Assembly: GCA_028564925.1 (NCBI GenBank)
Contig: CM053026.1
Coordinates: 127,745,150 to 127,809,149 of the forward strand
Reading direction: 5' to 3'
From: Lithobates sylvaticus
Lineage: Eukaryota > Chordata > Amphibia > Anura > Ranidae
Length of the DNA stretch: 64,000 nt
A program made the translations under genes and the position numbers. The notes below the pieces were generated by a model. The model did no database searches and was not told the origin of the DNA. It saw nothing but the letters and a program-made list of their open reading frames with translations. Below are positions 1-11,694 of this stretch, piece after piece (the first letter of the stretch is position 1; the number at the start of each line of letters is the position of its first letter).

Positions 1-37
1 AACAAAGTGCCACTAGACCTGTTGTGGTCTCTGTTTC

Positions 38-1013
38 ACCACTTCAACCCCAGAAGGATTTACCCCCTTCCTGACCAGAGCACTTTTTGCGATACGGCAC
101 TGCATCACTTTAACTGACAATTGCGTGATCATGCGACGTTTCACCCAAATAAAATTGACGTTCATTTTTTCCCACAAATAGAGCTTTCTTTTGGTGGTAT
201 TTGAACACCTCTGCGGTTTTTATTTTTTGAGCTATAAACAAAAAAAAAAGAGCGACAATTTTGAAAAAAAAAGCAATATTTTTTACTTTTTGCTATAATA
301 AATATCCCCAAAAAATATATAAAAATCTAATTTCTTTCTCGAATTAGGCTGATATGTATTCTTCTACATATTTTTGGTAAAAAAAAAAAAAACGCAATAA
401 GCGTATATTGATTGGTTTGCGCAAAAGTTATAGCGTCTACAAAATAGGGGATAGTTTTATAGCATTTTTATTAATAATTTTTTTTTATTAGTAATGGCGG
501 CGATCAGCGATTTTTATTGTGACTGCGTACACATCGGACATTTTTGACACATTTTTGGGACCATTGTCATTCATACAGCAATTAATGCTATTTAAATGCA
601 TTGATTCCTGTATAAATGACACTGGCAGTGAAGGGGTTAACCACAAGGGGGCAGTGTAGGGGTTAAGTATGCCTAGGGGTGTGTTTCTTACTGTGGGGGG
701 GGGCGTGGCTGTCAGCTAGTGAATGCTGATCTCTGCTCCAATCACAGGGAGAAGAGATCGGCGTCACTAGTTGCTAGGCAGAACGGGAAGATGCTGTGTA
801 TTTCCGCATCTCCCTGTTCAGCCTTCCCGTGAGACGATCGCGGGTGTCCCCGCGGCGATCGAGTCCGCGGGACCCGCGACCGGACTCACGGGGGTCCCTA
901 CCGGCGCGCTCCCGATGGCACGGACGGCATTAAGGAGGGACTTTTTTATACGCCCTCCTGCCTGTCCGTGCCATTCTGCCGACGTATATCGTCGTGCGGC
1001 GGTCGGAAACCGG
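38..1013 (+). mobile_element. piggyBac-type MITE, nearly full length
   Basis: The left end begins CCACTTCAACCCCAGAAGG and the right end abuts TTAA at 1014-1017. The terminal 300 bp (CACAAATAGAGC, then a hexamer-rich stretch TTTTTGCGCTATAA-like) recurs at 12851, 18096 (inverted), 29568 and 34458, and matches the reverse complement of the 3' end of the piggyBac element at 45010-45250. The inner half is GC-richer and codes for nothing convincing. The left target site is degenerate (TTTCA rather than TTAA). Confidence 0.75.
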
Positions 1014-1017
1014 TTAA

Positions 1018-1555
1018 CGTGCTTCGAATGGATTGAACGAAAAAATTCGTACATTCGTAACTTTTTTTTTTTTTTTGCGATTTTGTAATTTTCCGTGTCT
1101 CTTACAATGGCGCTGCTTAACGTGCTTCGAATGGATTGAACGAAAAAATTTGTACATTCGTAACTTTTTTTTTCGATTCTTAATTTTCAGTGTCTCTTAC
1201 AATGTAATAATAGCATACGCATTACATAAAATTATGAATTATGCTCCGATTACGAATCTACGAAAACAATGTTACGAAAGTACGAATAAATCAATCTTAC
1301 GAAAGTACGAATGTAACTAAATCTCCGAAAATACGAATGCGTCCGAATTTCAAATAAACGAAAAACGAATCAACGAAAAAATAACTATTACGAAAATACG
1401 AATCGTTACGAATACGAACACCGACGACTTACGAATTTAAGAATCGTTACGAATACGAACACCGACGACTTACGAAATTAGGAATCGTTACAAATCAACG
1501 GAACCGAACAGAAACGAAACAAAACTAAACAAATTTTTCTATTGTGCACATGTCT
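1018..1555. mobile_element. CGAA-rich hAT-type foldback fragment
   Basis: The stretch is AT-rich with dozens of CGAA/TTCG words and ends in TTGTGCACATGTCTA, the same right terminus as the hAT-type elements at 16697-17988 and 45961-46772. A block of about 100 bp starting CGTGCTTCGAATGG is duplicated at 1018 and 1120. The left terminus is missing or replaced by the adjoining piggyBac MITE. Confidence 0.55.
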
Positions 1556-1559
1556 AGTG

Positions 1560-2955
1560 TTTAGGAGACATTCACAGGGAAAGCATACGGTGATGCCACC
1601 GGTGCATGTGCTCTGAAGGGATGGCATAGCGCTTGGTTGTACTTCTCCTGGGTAGGAGTTCAGTTCGTTCTGCACTTTTGTGACCCATTTTTAGCCGACA
1701 GCCAGCTATAGCCCGCTGTCAGCTGACATCGCTCAGCAGGTCCAGGCTGTGGAAAGAGTGAGTCACAGTGATAGTCTCTCTCCAAGCCTGGAGGTCCCTC
1801 CAGTCCAAATGGCACTGATGGTCCTGCTCCTGGCCTGCCTTGCTCCCATTACGCAGACCCACACACAAGGCTCTGGCTGTTCTGCTTGGCTCCCTTGCAC
1901 CATGACATCACAGGACATGCTCAGGCACCGCCTCCACCAGAGCCGCCCGAACACACTGTAGCAGGCACTTGTATGGTCTCGGCTGTCTCCGGGCCGAGCA
2001 TCACAGCCATATTTTTTACTGGCAACCTTTTCTTTTTACTGGCATTTACTGCCAGGAGAAAATTGCCTGTTTTTTACTGGCTGCCAGTAACAATACTGAC
2101 GGTTGGCAACACTGCTCTCTTTGCTCACTGAAGGCAGAGAACTGAATGATCAACAGTCTTTAATCGCTCTGTTGTTGGTCTTAGAAGCAGCTGGGGACAG
2201 ATGCAACATTGGATCGATGTTCCATCGACCTAGGCAAGTAAAATAAAAAAAATAAAAACATCTCTTTTAAAGGAAAAAAAAAAAACCCTCTCCCTCCTAA
2301 GAACCCTCCATCCCCAAGCAAAGACTCCCACTGTAAAATATCTCCCTCCTTCAAATATCCCACCAAAAATTAACCCCCCCCCCGTCTCTAAATGGACCCC
2401 CCCAAAGCAAAAATATCTCCCTCAGTCAACACTCTCCCCCAGCAAAGATTCCTAATTATGAAAAAAATCTCCTTTCATCCAATCAAACTCTCCCCAGAAG
2501 CAAAACCCTGCAATTAACCACCTTCTGTAAACTTCACTATAAGAAACTCCCCCTTCTCCAAAAGCAAACCCACCCTCCCTTTCCTTAACCCCCCACCAAA
2601 AGAAACTCCTCACTTCCTCCTTTACAAAACAGAAAATTGATGACTCCCCACTTACCAGACCTCAGATTCAGCATGACACAGAAGTAGGAAAACTGCTGCA
2701 TCCCCAGTCTCCCTTCGGCTGTGTCATATGATACCTCGAGGAGGAGTCTAGGAGCTCCCTCAACCGTGCACTGTCAATTGCCGGCATCTGAGACCTCGCA
2801 GTAATTTCATGCTTTTCAGGGGGACCCCTTATTAAACTGAGGAGATGGGGCACTGCAGGGGGGGGAAGGGCTGGCTGCTGCAGTCTGAAACTCTGATTGC
2901 TTCTACCATGCTGAGGCTAAACAGCAGGGACACTGTCTGGGCATTTTGCCAGGAT
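1560..2955. other. no gene seen; C-rich degenerate stretch
   Basis: There is no coding signal. 2270-2640 is a C/A-rich degenerate repeat with words like CTCCCTC and AAGCAAA. Open frames here are short and lack domain features. Confidence 0.5.
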
Positions 2956-2959
2956 GCCC

Positions 2960-3240
2960 CTTATCTACGCCCCTGCCACCCACAATCACAGTACAGAGAG
3001 GCAGAACGGGGATCTGCCTATGTAAAGGTGGATCCCCATTCTGACAGGGGAAAATATGGAGATCTGCTGTTCCTAGTTATCAGGAACAGCGATCTCTGTG
3101 TTGTCCCAGTAAGCCCAGCCCCCCCACAGTTAGAACATACCCAGGGAACACAGTTAACCCATTGATCGCCCCTTAGTGTTAACCCCTTCCCTGCCCATGT
3201 CATTTATACATTGATCAGTGAATAATCAATCTCAACCACA
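2960..3240 (-). repeat. partial piggyBac-type MITE (inner part)
   Basis: This is homologous by eye to 18150-18430: the same order of GGCAGAACGGGGA, CACAGTTAGAA, a TTAACCC..TTGATCGCCCC block, and CCCCTTCCCTG. Both termini are missing, so it is a fragment. Orientation follows the copy at 18096. Confidence 0.6.
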
Positions 3241-3537
3241 GTAGTCTGGTAGTCATGTGTGTCACCATGTATGCAAATAACCCCAATAGTGCTAAGGTGT
3301 AACTTTGCAGGATTTACACTATCACCTTTGACTAATGTCACAACACTACCCGAATCTAGCAGTGTAGTGACACTACTACTCTAGCAGAGTAGTGACTGGC
3401 TTTCCATAAACTGGAATCACACACATTTGTTTTTCCATGCATCCCTGACATGATGCAGTACACGCCACCTGTGACCCAAAGAGACATATGTTTTTTCAAA
3501 TAAGCATTATCACATTGCATTGGTTCAACATTTAGGG

Positions 3538-3680
3538 CAGTGGTCATCAACCCTGTCCTCAGGGCCCACTAACAGTCCAGGTTTGCAAGATAACTAAAAT
3601 AAATCAGTCTGCATCTTCCCAAGGTAATACATAAAACCTGGCCTGTTAGTGGGCCCTGAGGACATGGTTGATGACCACTG
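3538..3680. mobile_element. hAT-type MITE, 143 bp, perfect 8-bp TSD
   Basis: The termini are CAGTGGTCATCAACC and its inverse, with arms including GGGCCCACTAACAG. The 8-bp duplication ATTTAGGG flanks it at 3530-3537 and 3681-3688. It is too short to code. Confidence 0.9.
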
Positions 3681-4509
3681 ATTTAGGGAATGGTTAGCAG
3701 CAATATGACCTGGCAGCAATAACATTTTATGTGTTCTGTATCTAGTCCTCTAAACGGCCTCAGAGACCTATTTGGCCAGTCTCCAGGTCTTGAGCCCTTA
3801 GTCTCATTATCTGTAGCAACAGTCTTGTAATTTTTCCCCACGCCGTTGAACCCCGAAACAGTCTTACCAGATCCTCTAGACATTGGGGTGGGGCACAGAT
3901 GGGTTCAACAAGTCCTCAGCAGCAGTAAAACTCCCCACCAGGTCCCCCAGCTGGTTTGTAGTCTTAGGGTCCCCATGGCTGACCCACTTCCTCAAAGTGG
4001 CAGGGATAGCATGTAAATACCAGTCTATAAACACACGCTCCACAATTTTAGGGCCTGACAAAGTCTCTGGCTGCAGCCACTTCTTGGTGAGATGTATTGA
4101 GTCAAACATTAGGGAGTGGCTTGTCAGTACTGTATGACCACCGATACACCCGTTGAGCCCGGACCGCAAAAAAAAATTGCTCTTTTTGCCATCCTTCCCA
4201 AACAGCGACTCTTTCAAAGGTTGCGAGGTAAGCTTCCACATCATCTGCGGGTGTCATCATCTGCAGGTTATAGCTGGCAAGCACCATTTTCACCACCGGC
4301 AATGGAGCTGCGAATCCCTCCTTTACTTCTATCAGAGCCTCTGCTAACTGGCGGTTAGTTTCTTGCTGGGCTGCATTAACCTGGTGATTCACCTCCTGTT
4401 GGGTTACAATGGTCTAGCGATTCGCCTCCCACTGCACTGCAGTGGCCTCTGCGAACCAGTGGCGGCTGGTGCTCAAAATTTTTGGGGGGGCGCAAACAAA
4501 CAGCCTCAC

Positions 4510-5125
4510 TGTGCCATCAAACGCTGCCACTGTGCCCATTAAACGCTGCCACTGTGCCCATCAAACGCTGCCACTGTGCCCATCAAACGCTGCCACTGTG
4601 CCCATCAAACGCTGCCACTGTGCCCCAAGTCTGCCACTGTGCCCCAAGTTCTGCCACTGTGCCCCAAGTTCTGCCACTGTGCCCCTTGTGCTGCCATTGT
4701 GCCCCAAGTTCTGCCATTGTGCCCCTTAAGTGCTGCCACTGTGCCCCTTAAGTGCTGCCATTGTGCCCCAAGTTCTGCCATTGTGCCCCTTAAGTGCTGC
4801 CATTGTGCCCCTTAGTGCTGCCATTGTGCCCCTTAAGTGCTGCCATTGTGCCCTTAAGTGCTGCCATTGTGCCCCAAGTTCTGCCACAAGTTCTGCCATT
4901 GTGCCCCTTAAGTGCTGCATTGTGCCCCTTAAGTGCTGCCATTGTGCCCCTTAAGTGCTGCATTGTGCCCCTTAAGTTCTGCCACTGTGCCCCAAGTGCT
5001 GCCATTGTGCCCCTTAAGTGCTGCTATTGTGCCCCTTAAGTGCTGCCATTGTGCCCCTTAAGTGCTTCCATTGTGCCCCAAGTTCTGCCACTGTGCCCCC
5101 TAAGTGCTGCCACTGTGCCCCCTGC
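4510..5125. repeat. minisatellite, about 20-25 bp unit
   Basis: The unit is GCTGCCACTGTGCCCC plus AAGT or TTAAGT, repeated more than 25 times with small changes. All long open frames here (for example runs of CHCAP) are translations of the repeat, not genes. Confidence 0.95.
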
Positions 5126-5556
5126 CTGCCCTCTGCACTTACCTTGTCCCGGTGTGCAGCTGGTGACGGCGTCAGGCGACGAGCGGTGTCTCCGTCGGAT
5201 GTCTTCTCCCGCGCTCCTCCTGTCTTCTTCTGCTGTGATTGGACGCTAGGTGATTGGACGCCTAGCGTCCAATCACAGCGCCTGTGACTCAGCCAATCAG
5301 GTGACAGGTAACAGACCTGGCAACCTGATTGGCTGAGAGGCGGGTCTGTGTTAGGGAAGCGATGTATTCGCTTCTCTAACACAATACTGTGTAATCAGCG
5401 AACGCACGGCCGTGCGCCCGCTGTTTACACTTAGGGAAGCCTATTAGGGCTTCTCGCCAGGGTCCCCTTAGAGCCACAAAAACCCCCCCCCCACTGTAAT
5501 TCAGATGCCCGGCGCCCGACAGGGGCCGGACACCTGAATAGGGGGCGGCAGAGGTG

Positions 5557-5599
5557 ACCAATAGATAGATTCATGCAATGCATGAATCTATCTATTGGT
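5557..5599. repeat. perfect palindrome, 21-bp arms, 1-nt spacer
   Basis: The left arm starts ACCAATAGATAG and the right arm ends CTATCTATTGGT, with a single central A. It could extrude as a cruciform. It lies in the hAT MITE. Confidence 0.9.
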
Positions 5600-6084
5600 G
5601 ATAGAGCGGTGCATACTGCACTGTGCGCCCTTAAAGGGACATGGCGCCCTTATAGGGACATGTTTAAATACATATTTTTTTTTTTTTGAACTTTTTTTTT
5701 TATTTATTTTTTTTTTTTTTATAACTTAGGGGGGGGGGGGGGGCGGCGCCCGGGCGCCCCCTATGGACGGGCCGCCACTGCTGCGAACTGGTGGATGATT
5801 TCCTGCTGGGTTGCAGTGGCCTGCAGCAGGGCTTTTAACGCATCCCTTATCTTTCCACTTGTTCAGGAAGATGCCTGCTGAAAATCCACCATATGTCAGG
5901 GGTTAGCTCAAGGGGGATCACCTTCCCTGGGAAAATAAACAAACAAATAATTTGGTGCCATCCAGCACTAACTAAACAATGCAGGTTACTAACTCAGGGT
6001 CAAGGGCTTCTCCCAGTCACCCACAAAAAAAAGAACATACACTTTCCTACTCATTTGTCCCTTACTTTGGTCTGATCTATACAG

Positions 6085-6235
6085 TATAGTTATTATTATT
6101 ATTATTATTATACAGGATTTATATGGTGCCAGCAGTTTGTGCAGCGCTTTACAACATGAGGGCAGACAGTACAGTTTCAATACAATTAAATACAGGAGGA
6201 ATCAGAGGGCCCTGCTTGTTAGAGCTTGGGATCTA
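6085..6235 (-). repeat. L2-type LINE/SINE 3' tail with (ATT)n
   Basis: After an (ATT)n run comes the TTTATATGGTGCCAGCAGTT and GCAGCGCTTTACAAC block, then CAGAGGGCCCTGCTTGTTAG. This is the reverse complement of the sequence at 11695-11850. It is typical of L2/CR1-related 3' ends that finish in trinucleotide repeats. Confidence 0.65.
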
Positions 6236-6239
6236 GAAG

Positions 6240-8017
6240 TTGTATTTAAAATGCACTATTTATCTTTCAAAATATGTTTCCCAGTGCTAAACACTTCATC
6301 CAATTTCTAAATTGCTGCATTTGTAAATTTCAAAAGCCAGTATAAAGAAATAGTAGTTGTAAAAAAAAAAGCACTTGTGGGTTTAACTAATCTTTTTTTT
6401 TGTATAATTCTCGTTCAAGGGGGCGTGGCAATAGGTGTGTCCTATGCCTACATACTTTTGCTAATAGGTGTTCCCGTTCCCATCTCAAAAAGTTGGGAGG
6501 TATGTGATTGGCCCTGTGCAGATCACATGCACCCTCCCAAGAAAAAAAAACTCTAGCAATACACACCAAACTAAGCATGCGCATTGCAGAGTGCCCCAAA
6601 TGCTCTGTAATGTCAGGAGATGGATTGGGGACTGTGGAAGAAGGGGAGGAACAGAGAAGACATGATCAAACTGCTTTTTTTTTTTTTTACACAATGCGCA
6701 TTATTAACCCCTTAGGTTTCACGGTGTGTATAACAAGCATGCTTTACTGCCTATACAAACTGATTTTACTGTTGTGGGTTTAGTAACAATTTAACTATGT
6801 ACATTGGGGAAGCCATGTTTGTTAAATACATGCTTTGCAAAGTGCTCATTGCTGTACAATGGCTGTGCTTCACACCTCCTGTCCTTATTAGTGCGATCCT
6901 ATGGGTCTGACCTGAAAACATTAGACTCTCTATGATGCTGGCCATACACAATTCAATTTTACATAGTTTAAATGGCAAATTTCAGTTGTATTTTCTTTTG
7001 ATGGAGCAACCTATGCATTTTGTGTGTTTGTGTTCTATAAGTTTGCACAATTTGTATTCAGGCTAGTAATGAGTTTGTCTTACAAGAAATTACAGGGATA
7101 TGACATGGAATAATACTGTGTACACTACAGTGAAAGTTTCCTAAGGAACCAGAAACAACATGGAAGGAAAGGGTGCCAAGTATGATGCAAAGCAAATTCT
7201 GCAAGCAGAGAAAAAGCTTGGACTGAACAAGTATATTAAAATGTGACTGGTTACCATCATAACAAATCTGATGAATTCATTAGAAACTAAAAGGGTTTAT
7301 TCAATGAAAATATTTGTTTTAACTAAATTAAGAAAAGATACTGGTAAGTGCAATGCTTAATTTGCCCATTTGAAACCTGCAGTGGGAAAGTATGATGGCT
7401 GCCATTACCAATTTTTTGTCTGTATATACTAGTTTTGTTGGTGATATGCTGATCCAATGGCTTCAGCACTTTGTAGTCAATGGTCAGGATACAAATAAGG
7501 AATATTGACTTTGTTCGGACTTTCTTAATCAGCATGCTTGTGCAATCGTTCCAGAACATTCTGCAGCCAAGCATTCCTGGGCAATCAACATTTTCAGTGG
7601 GTCAGCAACGGCAGTTTCTATATTTCTTTCAGTATTGGTTTCCTTTCCAATGTTTAGTAGAACAGTGTGTTTTACATGTAATGCTATTAGTACAGAATTC
7701 AATAGAAAGAATAACATCCAACTGAATAACAGGCCACATTGTGAATTTCCCAAGCTCACTTACTTGGCAATGAGGTTTCAGGTCCGTTTATCTCATAGGT
7801 ACTTTTCCACGGGATAAACTAAAGGAATTGGTGGCTTCCACCTTAAAGAAGATCTACACAGCATAATTATATTTTTTACTGTTCTGTCCCCTATGAGACA
7901 AATTATTTGTAGTACATTTTCCCATTTTGCTAGCAGCTCCCTAACACTAGCTATAGGGCACAAACTGTTCTACCTACTCTCCTTCTCTGTCTGATCTAAC
8001 AACAGCTATGAAGGAAA
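6240..8017. other. no gene recognised
   Basis: Open frames of 60-90 codons on both strands overlap each other and lack domain features. The sequence is AT-rich and unique-looking apart from short poly-A and poly-T tracts at 6360-6400 and 6675. Confidence 0.5.
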
Positions 8018-8184
8018 TACAGTATCTCACAAAAGTGAGTACACCCCTCACATTTTTGTAAATATTTTTTTTATATCTTTTCATGTGACAACACTGAAGA
8101 AATTACACTTTACTACAATGTAAAGTAGTGAGTGTACAGGCTTGTATAACAGTGTAAATTTGCTGTCCCCTCAAAATAACTTAA

Positions 8185-8554
8185 AGTGGAGGTTCACACA
8201 AAAATTTAACACTCCCCCCCCCCCCCCTCCAGTGTCTATGCCTCTTCCCGCCCCGCCGCGCTGTCTGCTGGGACACACGGGTCCCAGGTGATCGCGGGGG
8301 CCAGGTAGGACGTGCAGTGTGACTCGCGCATGCGCAGTAGGGAATCGCGAAGTGAAGTCGCAACGCTTCACTTCCTGATTCCCTCACCGAGGATGGTGGT
8401 GGCAGCTGCCGAGAGCCAAGCGATTGATTGGCTTCAGCTGTCGACATCGCTGAACCCTGGGACAGGTAAGTGTCCATTTATTAAAAGTCAGCAGCTGCAG
8501 TATTTGTAGCTGCTGACTTTTAATATTTTTTTTTTTTTTAGGTGGACCACCTCT
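8185..8554. mobile_element. TTAA-flanked MITE with internal hairpin
   Basis: TTAA lies on both sides (8181-8184 and 8555-8558). The ends are AGTGGAGGTTCAC and GTGGACCACCTCT, imperfect inverse repeats. A perfect stem (AAAAGTCAGCAGCTGC) lies at 8484-8524 next to a CAGGTAAGT word. It is nested in the Tc1 element. Confidence 0.8.
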
Positions 8555-8896
8555 TTAACACAATAATTTCTAAACCGCTGGCAACAAAAGCGAGTACACT
8601 AAGTGAAAATGTCCAAATTGGGCCCAATTACCCATTTTCCCTCCCTCGGTGTCATGTGACTCGTTAGTGTTACAGGGTGTGAATGGGGAGCAGGTGTGTT
8701 AAATTTGGTGTTATTGCTCTCACTCTCTCATGATGGTCACTGGAAGATAAACATGGCACCTCATGCAAATAACTCTCTGATGATCTGAAAAAAAGAATTG
8801 TTGCTCTACATAAAGATGGCCTAGGCTATAAGACGATTGCCAAGACCCTGAAATTGAGCTCTCTCTCTGCCCTCTTCTCTCTCTCTGCAGCACTGT

Positions 8897-9290
8897 GGCC
8901 TAGGCTATAAGAAGATTGCCAAGACCCTGAAATTGAGCTGCAGCACTGTGGCCAAGACCATACAGCAGTTTAACAGGACAGGTTCCACTCAGAACAGACC
9001 TAAGAAGTTGAGTGCACGTGCTCAGCGTCATATCCAGAGGTTGTCTTTGGTAAATAGATGTATGAGTGCTGCCAGTATTGCTGCAGAGTTGAATGGGGTG
9101 GGGGGTCAGCCTGTCAGTGCCATACGCCGCACACTTCATCAAATTGGTCTGCATGGCTGTCGTTCCAGAAGGAAGCCTCTTCTTAAGATGATGCACAAGA
9201 AAGCCCGGAAACAGTTTGCTGAAGACAAGCAGACTAAGGACATGGATTACTGGAATCATGTCCTGTGGTCTGATGAGACCAAGATAAACT
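8897..9290 (+). pseudogene. Tc1-like transposase, N-terminal half
   Basis: The reading frame gives the helix-turn-helix region (YKKIAKTLKLSCSTVAKTI), the linker, and the first catalytic region WSDETKINF, where D is the second catalytic aspartate in Tc1 transposases. Translation then runs into unrelated foldback sequence, so the HDNA and NPIE parts of the DDE domain are absent. An ATG at 8933 opens the longest clean frame, but the true start would lie upstream in the duplicated stretch. It is non-functional. Confidence 0.85.
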
Positions 9291-9880
9291 TTACCTGCCT
9301 CTGTCTGTCGATGCCTCTTCCAGCCCAGGCTCCACCTGTCCCCAAGCCCGGAGAGCCGCCGCCAGGCGGCACGCTGCCTGTATCCCATGATGATTTTGAC
9401 ATATGTCAGACGCTCTGAGCCTCTGACATGTGTCAAGAGGCGCCACCCGTGTGCGGGTCTCTGCTCTCCCCTTTGACACTGACATGTGTCCAGCACAATA
9501 TCCCCCCCGCCCCACTAAGCCGCTCTCCGCTCTGACGCACACTGACATGTGTCCGCCCAGCACCACAACCAGCCCCCACCCACAGGCTGCTCTCCGCTCT
9601 GACACTGTCACTGACATGACATGTGTCCTTCACAATATACCCCCTCGCCCCCCCCCCCCAGCCACACCCTGCTCTCCGCTCTCCCTCAGGGCGGGGAGCG
9701 TTCTGACATGTGTCCAGGTCCAGCAGCCCCCCTCCCCAAGAACACTCTCCTGGCCGTGTCACTAGAGCGGAGTAAATCATCATGGGATACAGGCAGCATT
9801 GTGCCTGGCGGCGGCTCTCCAGGCTTTTGGACAGGTGGAGCCTGGGCTGGAAGAGGCACTGACAGACAGAGGCAGGTAAA
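9290..9880. mobile_element. foldback element with about 120-bp arms
   Basis: The left arm TTTACCTGCCTCTGTCTGTC at 9290 is mirrored by the right arm ending GACAGACAGAGGCAGGTAAA at 9880. The arms stay similar through GGAGAGCCGCCGCCAGGC and end near the CCCATGATGAT words. Between them is a degenerate tandem array (about 60-70 bp) with repeated TGACATGTGTCC and CTCTCCGCTCTGAC (9425-9740). No TSD was resolved. Confidence 0.75.
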
Positions 9881-10109
9881 GCAGAGTTTTATATTGGTGC
9901 ATGAGAGCGAGGAACAGGCAGCAAGCACATGGTCACGTCGTCGGTCGGATACAAGTTTGCTGAGCCCAAGACCATTGTTCTTCACTTGGTGTGGTGAGAA
10001 AAAACTGTTGCTTTTATATAGTATGACAAACAACATGCAATTTGCGTGTGTATATGTATATTAACTGATCTACCAAATGCCAAGTATATACCGAGGCCCC
10101 CCACTGTAA

Positions 10110-10449
10110 AGCAGAATTGATGAGCACAGCCTGGTGAGACTGTATTAGATGGTATGTGATGGGCACATGTGAGACTGTCTGCATTTTATTGGGCGCTGGT
10201 GAGGCTGTATTTGATGGCATGTGATCGGCACCGGTGAGACTGTCTGCATTTGATGGGCGCTGGTGAGGCTGTATTTGATGGTACATGATGGGCACAGGTG
10301 AGACTGTGTTGCATGCAAAATAGTAGCAATCATTAAAAATGTGGGGTGTACATGGGCTGGGCAAAGGGGTGGAATCATGGGTGGAGCCAAGAGGGGGTGC
10401 GGCAAAATGAGGTTTCACCTAGGGTGTCAAAAATCCTTGAACCAGCCCT
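10110..10449. repeat. tandem repeat and hAT-like right end
   Basis: About 2.5 units of roughly 78 bp (GGTGAGACTGT, ATTTGATGG, GATGGGC words) fill 10130-10320. 10430-10449 ends TTGAACCAGCCCTG, a hAT-MITE-style terminus. The left end was not identified. Confidence 0.5.
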
Positions 10450-11028
10450 GTCCTGAAGAGCTCCTTCTATCTAATTCTATGTGAAGGGATTGCACGTGTT
10501 GCTCTAAAGAAGGAAGACTGGATTTAACTGTTTTCACTACAAAGCCAAGTCCACAGTTTGCTTTAAGCTTTTTTTAGAAAGGAGTTTACTGTCCTGAACC
10601 TGTATATGGTTCTCTTTTTGGAATATCCTACTTAATTCCCTCAACCCCATCCCAGTTACTTCAAAAATAAAAACAAAAAAAAGAACACCTCTAGACAGGT
10701 TTTTGAGAAGAAGAGTGACTGTGGGCATGTGCCTGGCTGAAGGGCAATCCATTGGGAAAGGACCTGGGCAATTACCAGCAGCTCCTTCAGGGGTAAGCAC
10801 TACACATTCATCGGATCATTGGTCACCAGGAGGGGCAGATTTTATATATGAGGAAGCAAAGCCCTGATTATTTACCATGATAGCTGCCTCCCCACAGAGG
10901 CACAGTGCAGAACAAGGAATGATACGCCTGTAATAGGGAAAAGATTAGCCAATGACTAGTTCCTTTCCCTCTTTTGCCTTTTAACAGACTTTAATAAAGT
11001 CTAAAACTTGCTGTTTAACTTGCTAACA
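10450..11028. other. no gene recognised
   Basis: Unique-looking sequence. The only open frames are short and featureless. Confidence 0.5.
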
Positions 11029-11036
11029 GTGGGCAG

Positions 11037-11623
11037 CAGTGGCGTCGCTAGGGGATGGCTTTTGGGGCTATAGCCCTGAATCTGGGGCCCATAGCCCAGA
11101 GTCTCTGCAGGGGTCCCCAAGGGGAGGGGAGGCTCTCTGGGGACCCTGATGTAAGTGGGGGGTTCTCTGGGACCCTGATGCAAAGGGGAGGCTCTCTGGG
11201 GACCCTGATGCAAGGGGGAGGCTCTCTGGGGACCCTAATGTAAGTGGGGTCTCTCTGGGGATCCTGATACAAAGGGGAAGCTCTCTGGGGACCCTGATGC
11301 AAGGGGGAGGCTCTCTGGGGACCCTAATGTAAGTGGGGGGCTTTCTGGGGATCCTGATGCAAGGGGGAAGCTCTCTGGGGACCCTGATGCAAGGGGGAGG
11401 CTCTCTGTGGACTCTGATGTAAGGGGGGCTCTCTGGGGACCATGATGTAAGGGGGGAGGGCTCTCTGGGGACCCTGATGTAAGTGGAGGGCGCCCTGGGG
11501 ATATATACACACACTCGTATATTACTGTATATACATATGTATGCCGCCCAGGCGTATGACTTTCTTTACTACGCTGCTATGGGCTCTAGCCCCAGATCTT
11601 TTGTAGACCTAGCAACGCCCCTG
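11037..11623. mobile_element. hAT-type MITE with 30-bp minisatellite
   Basis: The termini CAGTGGCGTCGCTAGG and CCTAGCAACGCCCCTG are imperfect inverses. The 8-bp duplication GTGGGCAG lies at 11029-11036 and 11624-11631. 11130-11490 is about 11 copies of a 30-bp unit (GGCTCTCTGGGGACCCTGAT plus AAGGGGGA). Long minus frames rich in HQGPQ and RVPREPP are translations of this array. Confidence 0.92.
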
Positions 11624-11694
11624 GTGGGCAGTATAAATCATGTTATTCCCCCATCTAATCATTCTCTGCAGATATTAACTTTTGTACCACCACC

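Larger units (their letters stand above)
4457..5780. mobile_element. hAT-type MITE, 1.3 kb, with minisatellite
   Basis: The termini are CAGTGGCGGCTGGTGC on the left and GGACGGGCCGCCACTG on the right. A perfect 8-bp target duplication CTGCGAAC lies at 4449-4456 and 5781-5788. Inside are the 4510-5125 minisatellite, a hairpin at about 5235-5277 around TGATTGGACGC, a 43-nt palindrome at 5557-5599, and poly-T/poly-G tracts before the right end. It is inserted in gypsy gag sequence. Confidence 0.9.
3683..5920 (-). mobile_element. Ty3/gypsy gag fossil, split by a hAT MITE
   Basis: Minus-strand segments at 3683-4392 show a SCAN-like gag region (residues of the type ADDVEAYLATFERVA) followed by a CCHC-type zinc knuckle near 3710-3740. 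The gag 5' part resumes at about 5789-5900 on the far side of the hAT MITE at 4457-5780. No LTR, protease or reverse transcriptase was recognised nearby. It is a broken fragment with several breaks, and old judging by decay. The Gmr1-like assignment is tentative. Confidence 0.7.
8020..9290 (+). mobile_element. Tc1-like transposon, 3' truncated
   Basis: TA at 8018-8019 precedes a Tc1-type terminal repeat (CAGTATCTCACAAAAGTGAG). A transposase N-terminal half follows at 8880-9290. The element is interrupted by a TTAA-flanked MITE (8185-8554) and cut off at the foldback at 9290; no right terminal repeat was found. A segment GGCCTAGGCTATAAGA..GAAATTGAGCT is duplicated (8819-8865 and 8897-8940) around a CT-rich tract. 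Confidence 0.8.

Noticed and set aside
771-1088. 105-codon plus frame in the first MITE
   Set aside because: It crosses the MITE end into the hAT fragment and has no homologue-like motif.
4442-5130. Long open frames on both strands (Cys/His/Ala/Pro-rich)
   Set aside because: They translate a 20-25 bp minisatellite whose unit keeps frames open; no domain or start context.
9430-9783. Opposed frames of 110 codons
   Set aside because: They lie in the GC-rich loop array of a foldback element and mirror each other.
11048-11514. Minus-strand frames of up to 148 codons
   Set aside because: Translations of the 30-bp array in a hAT MITE.
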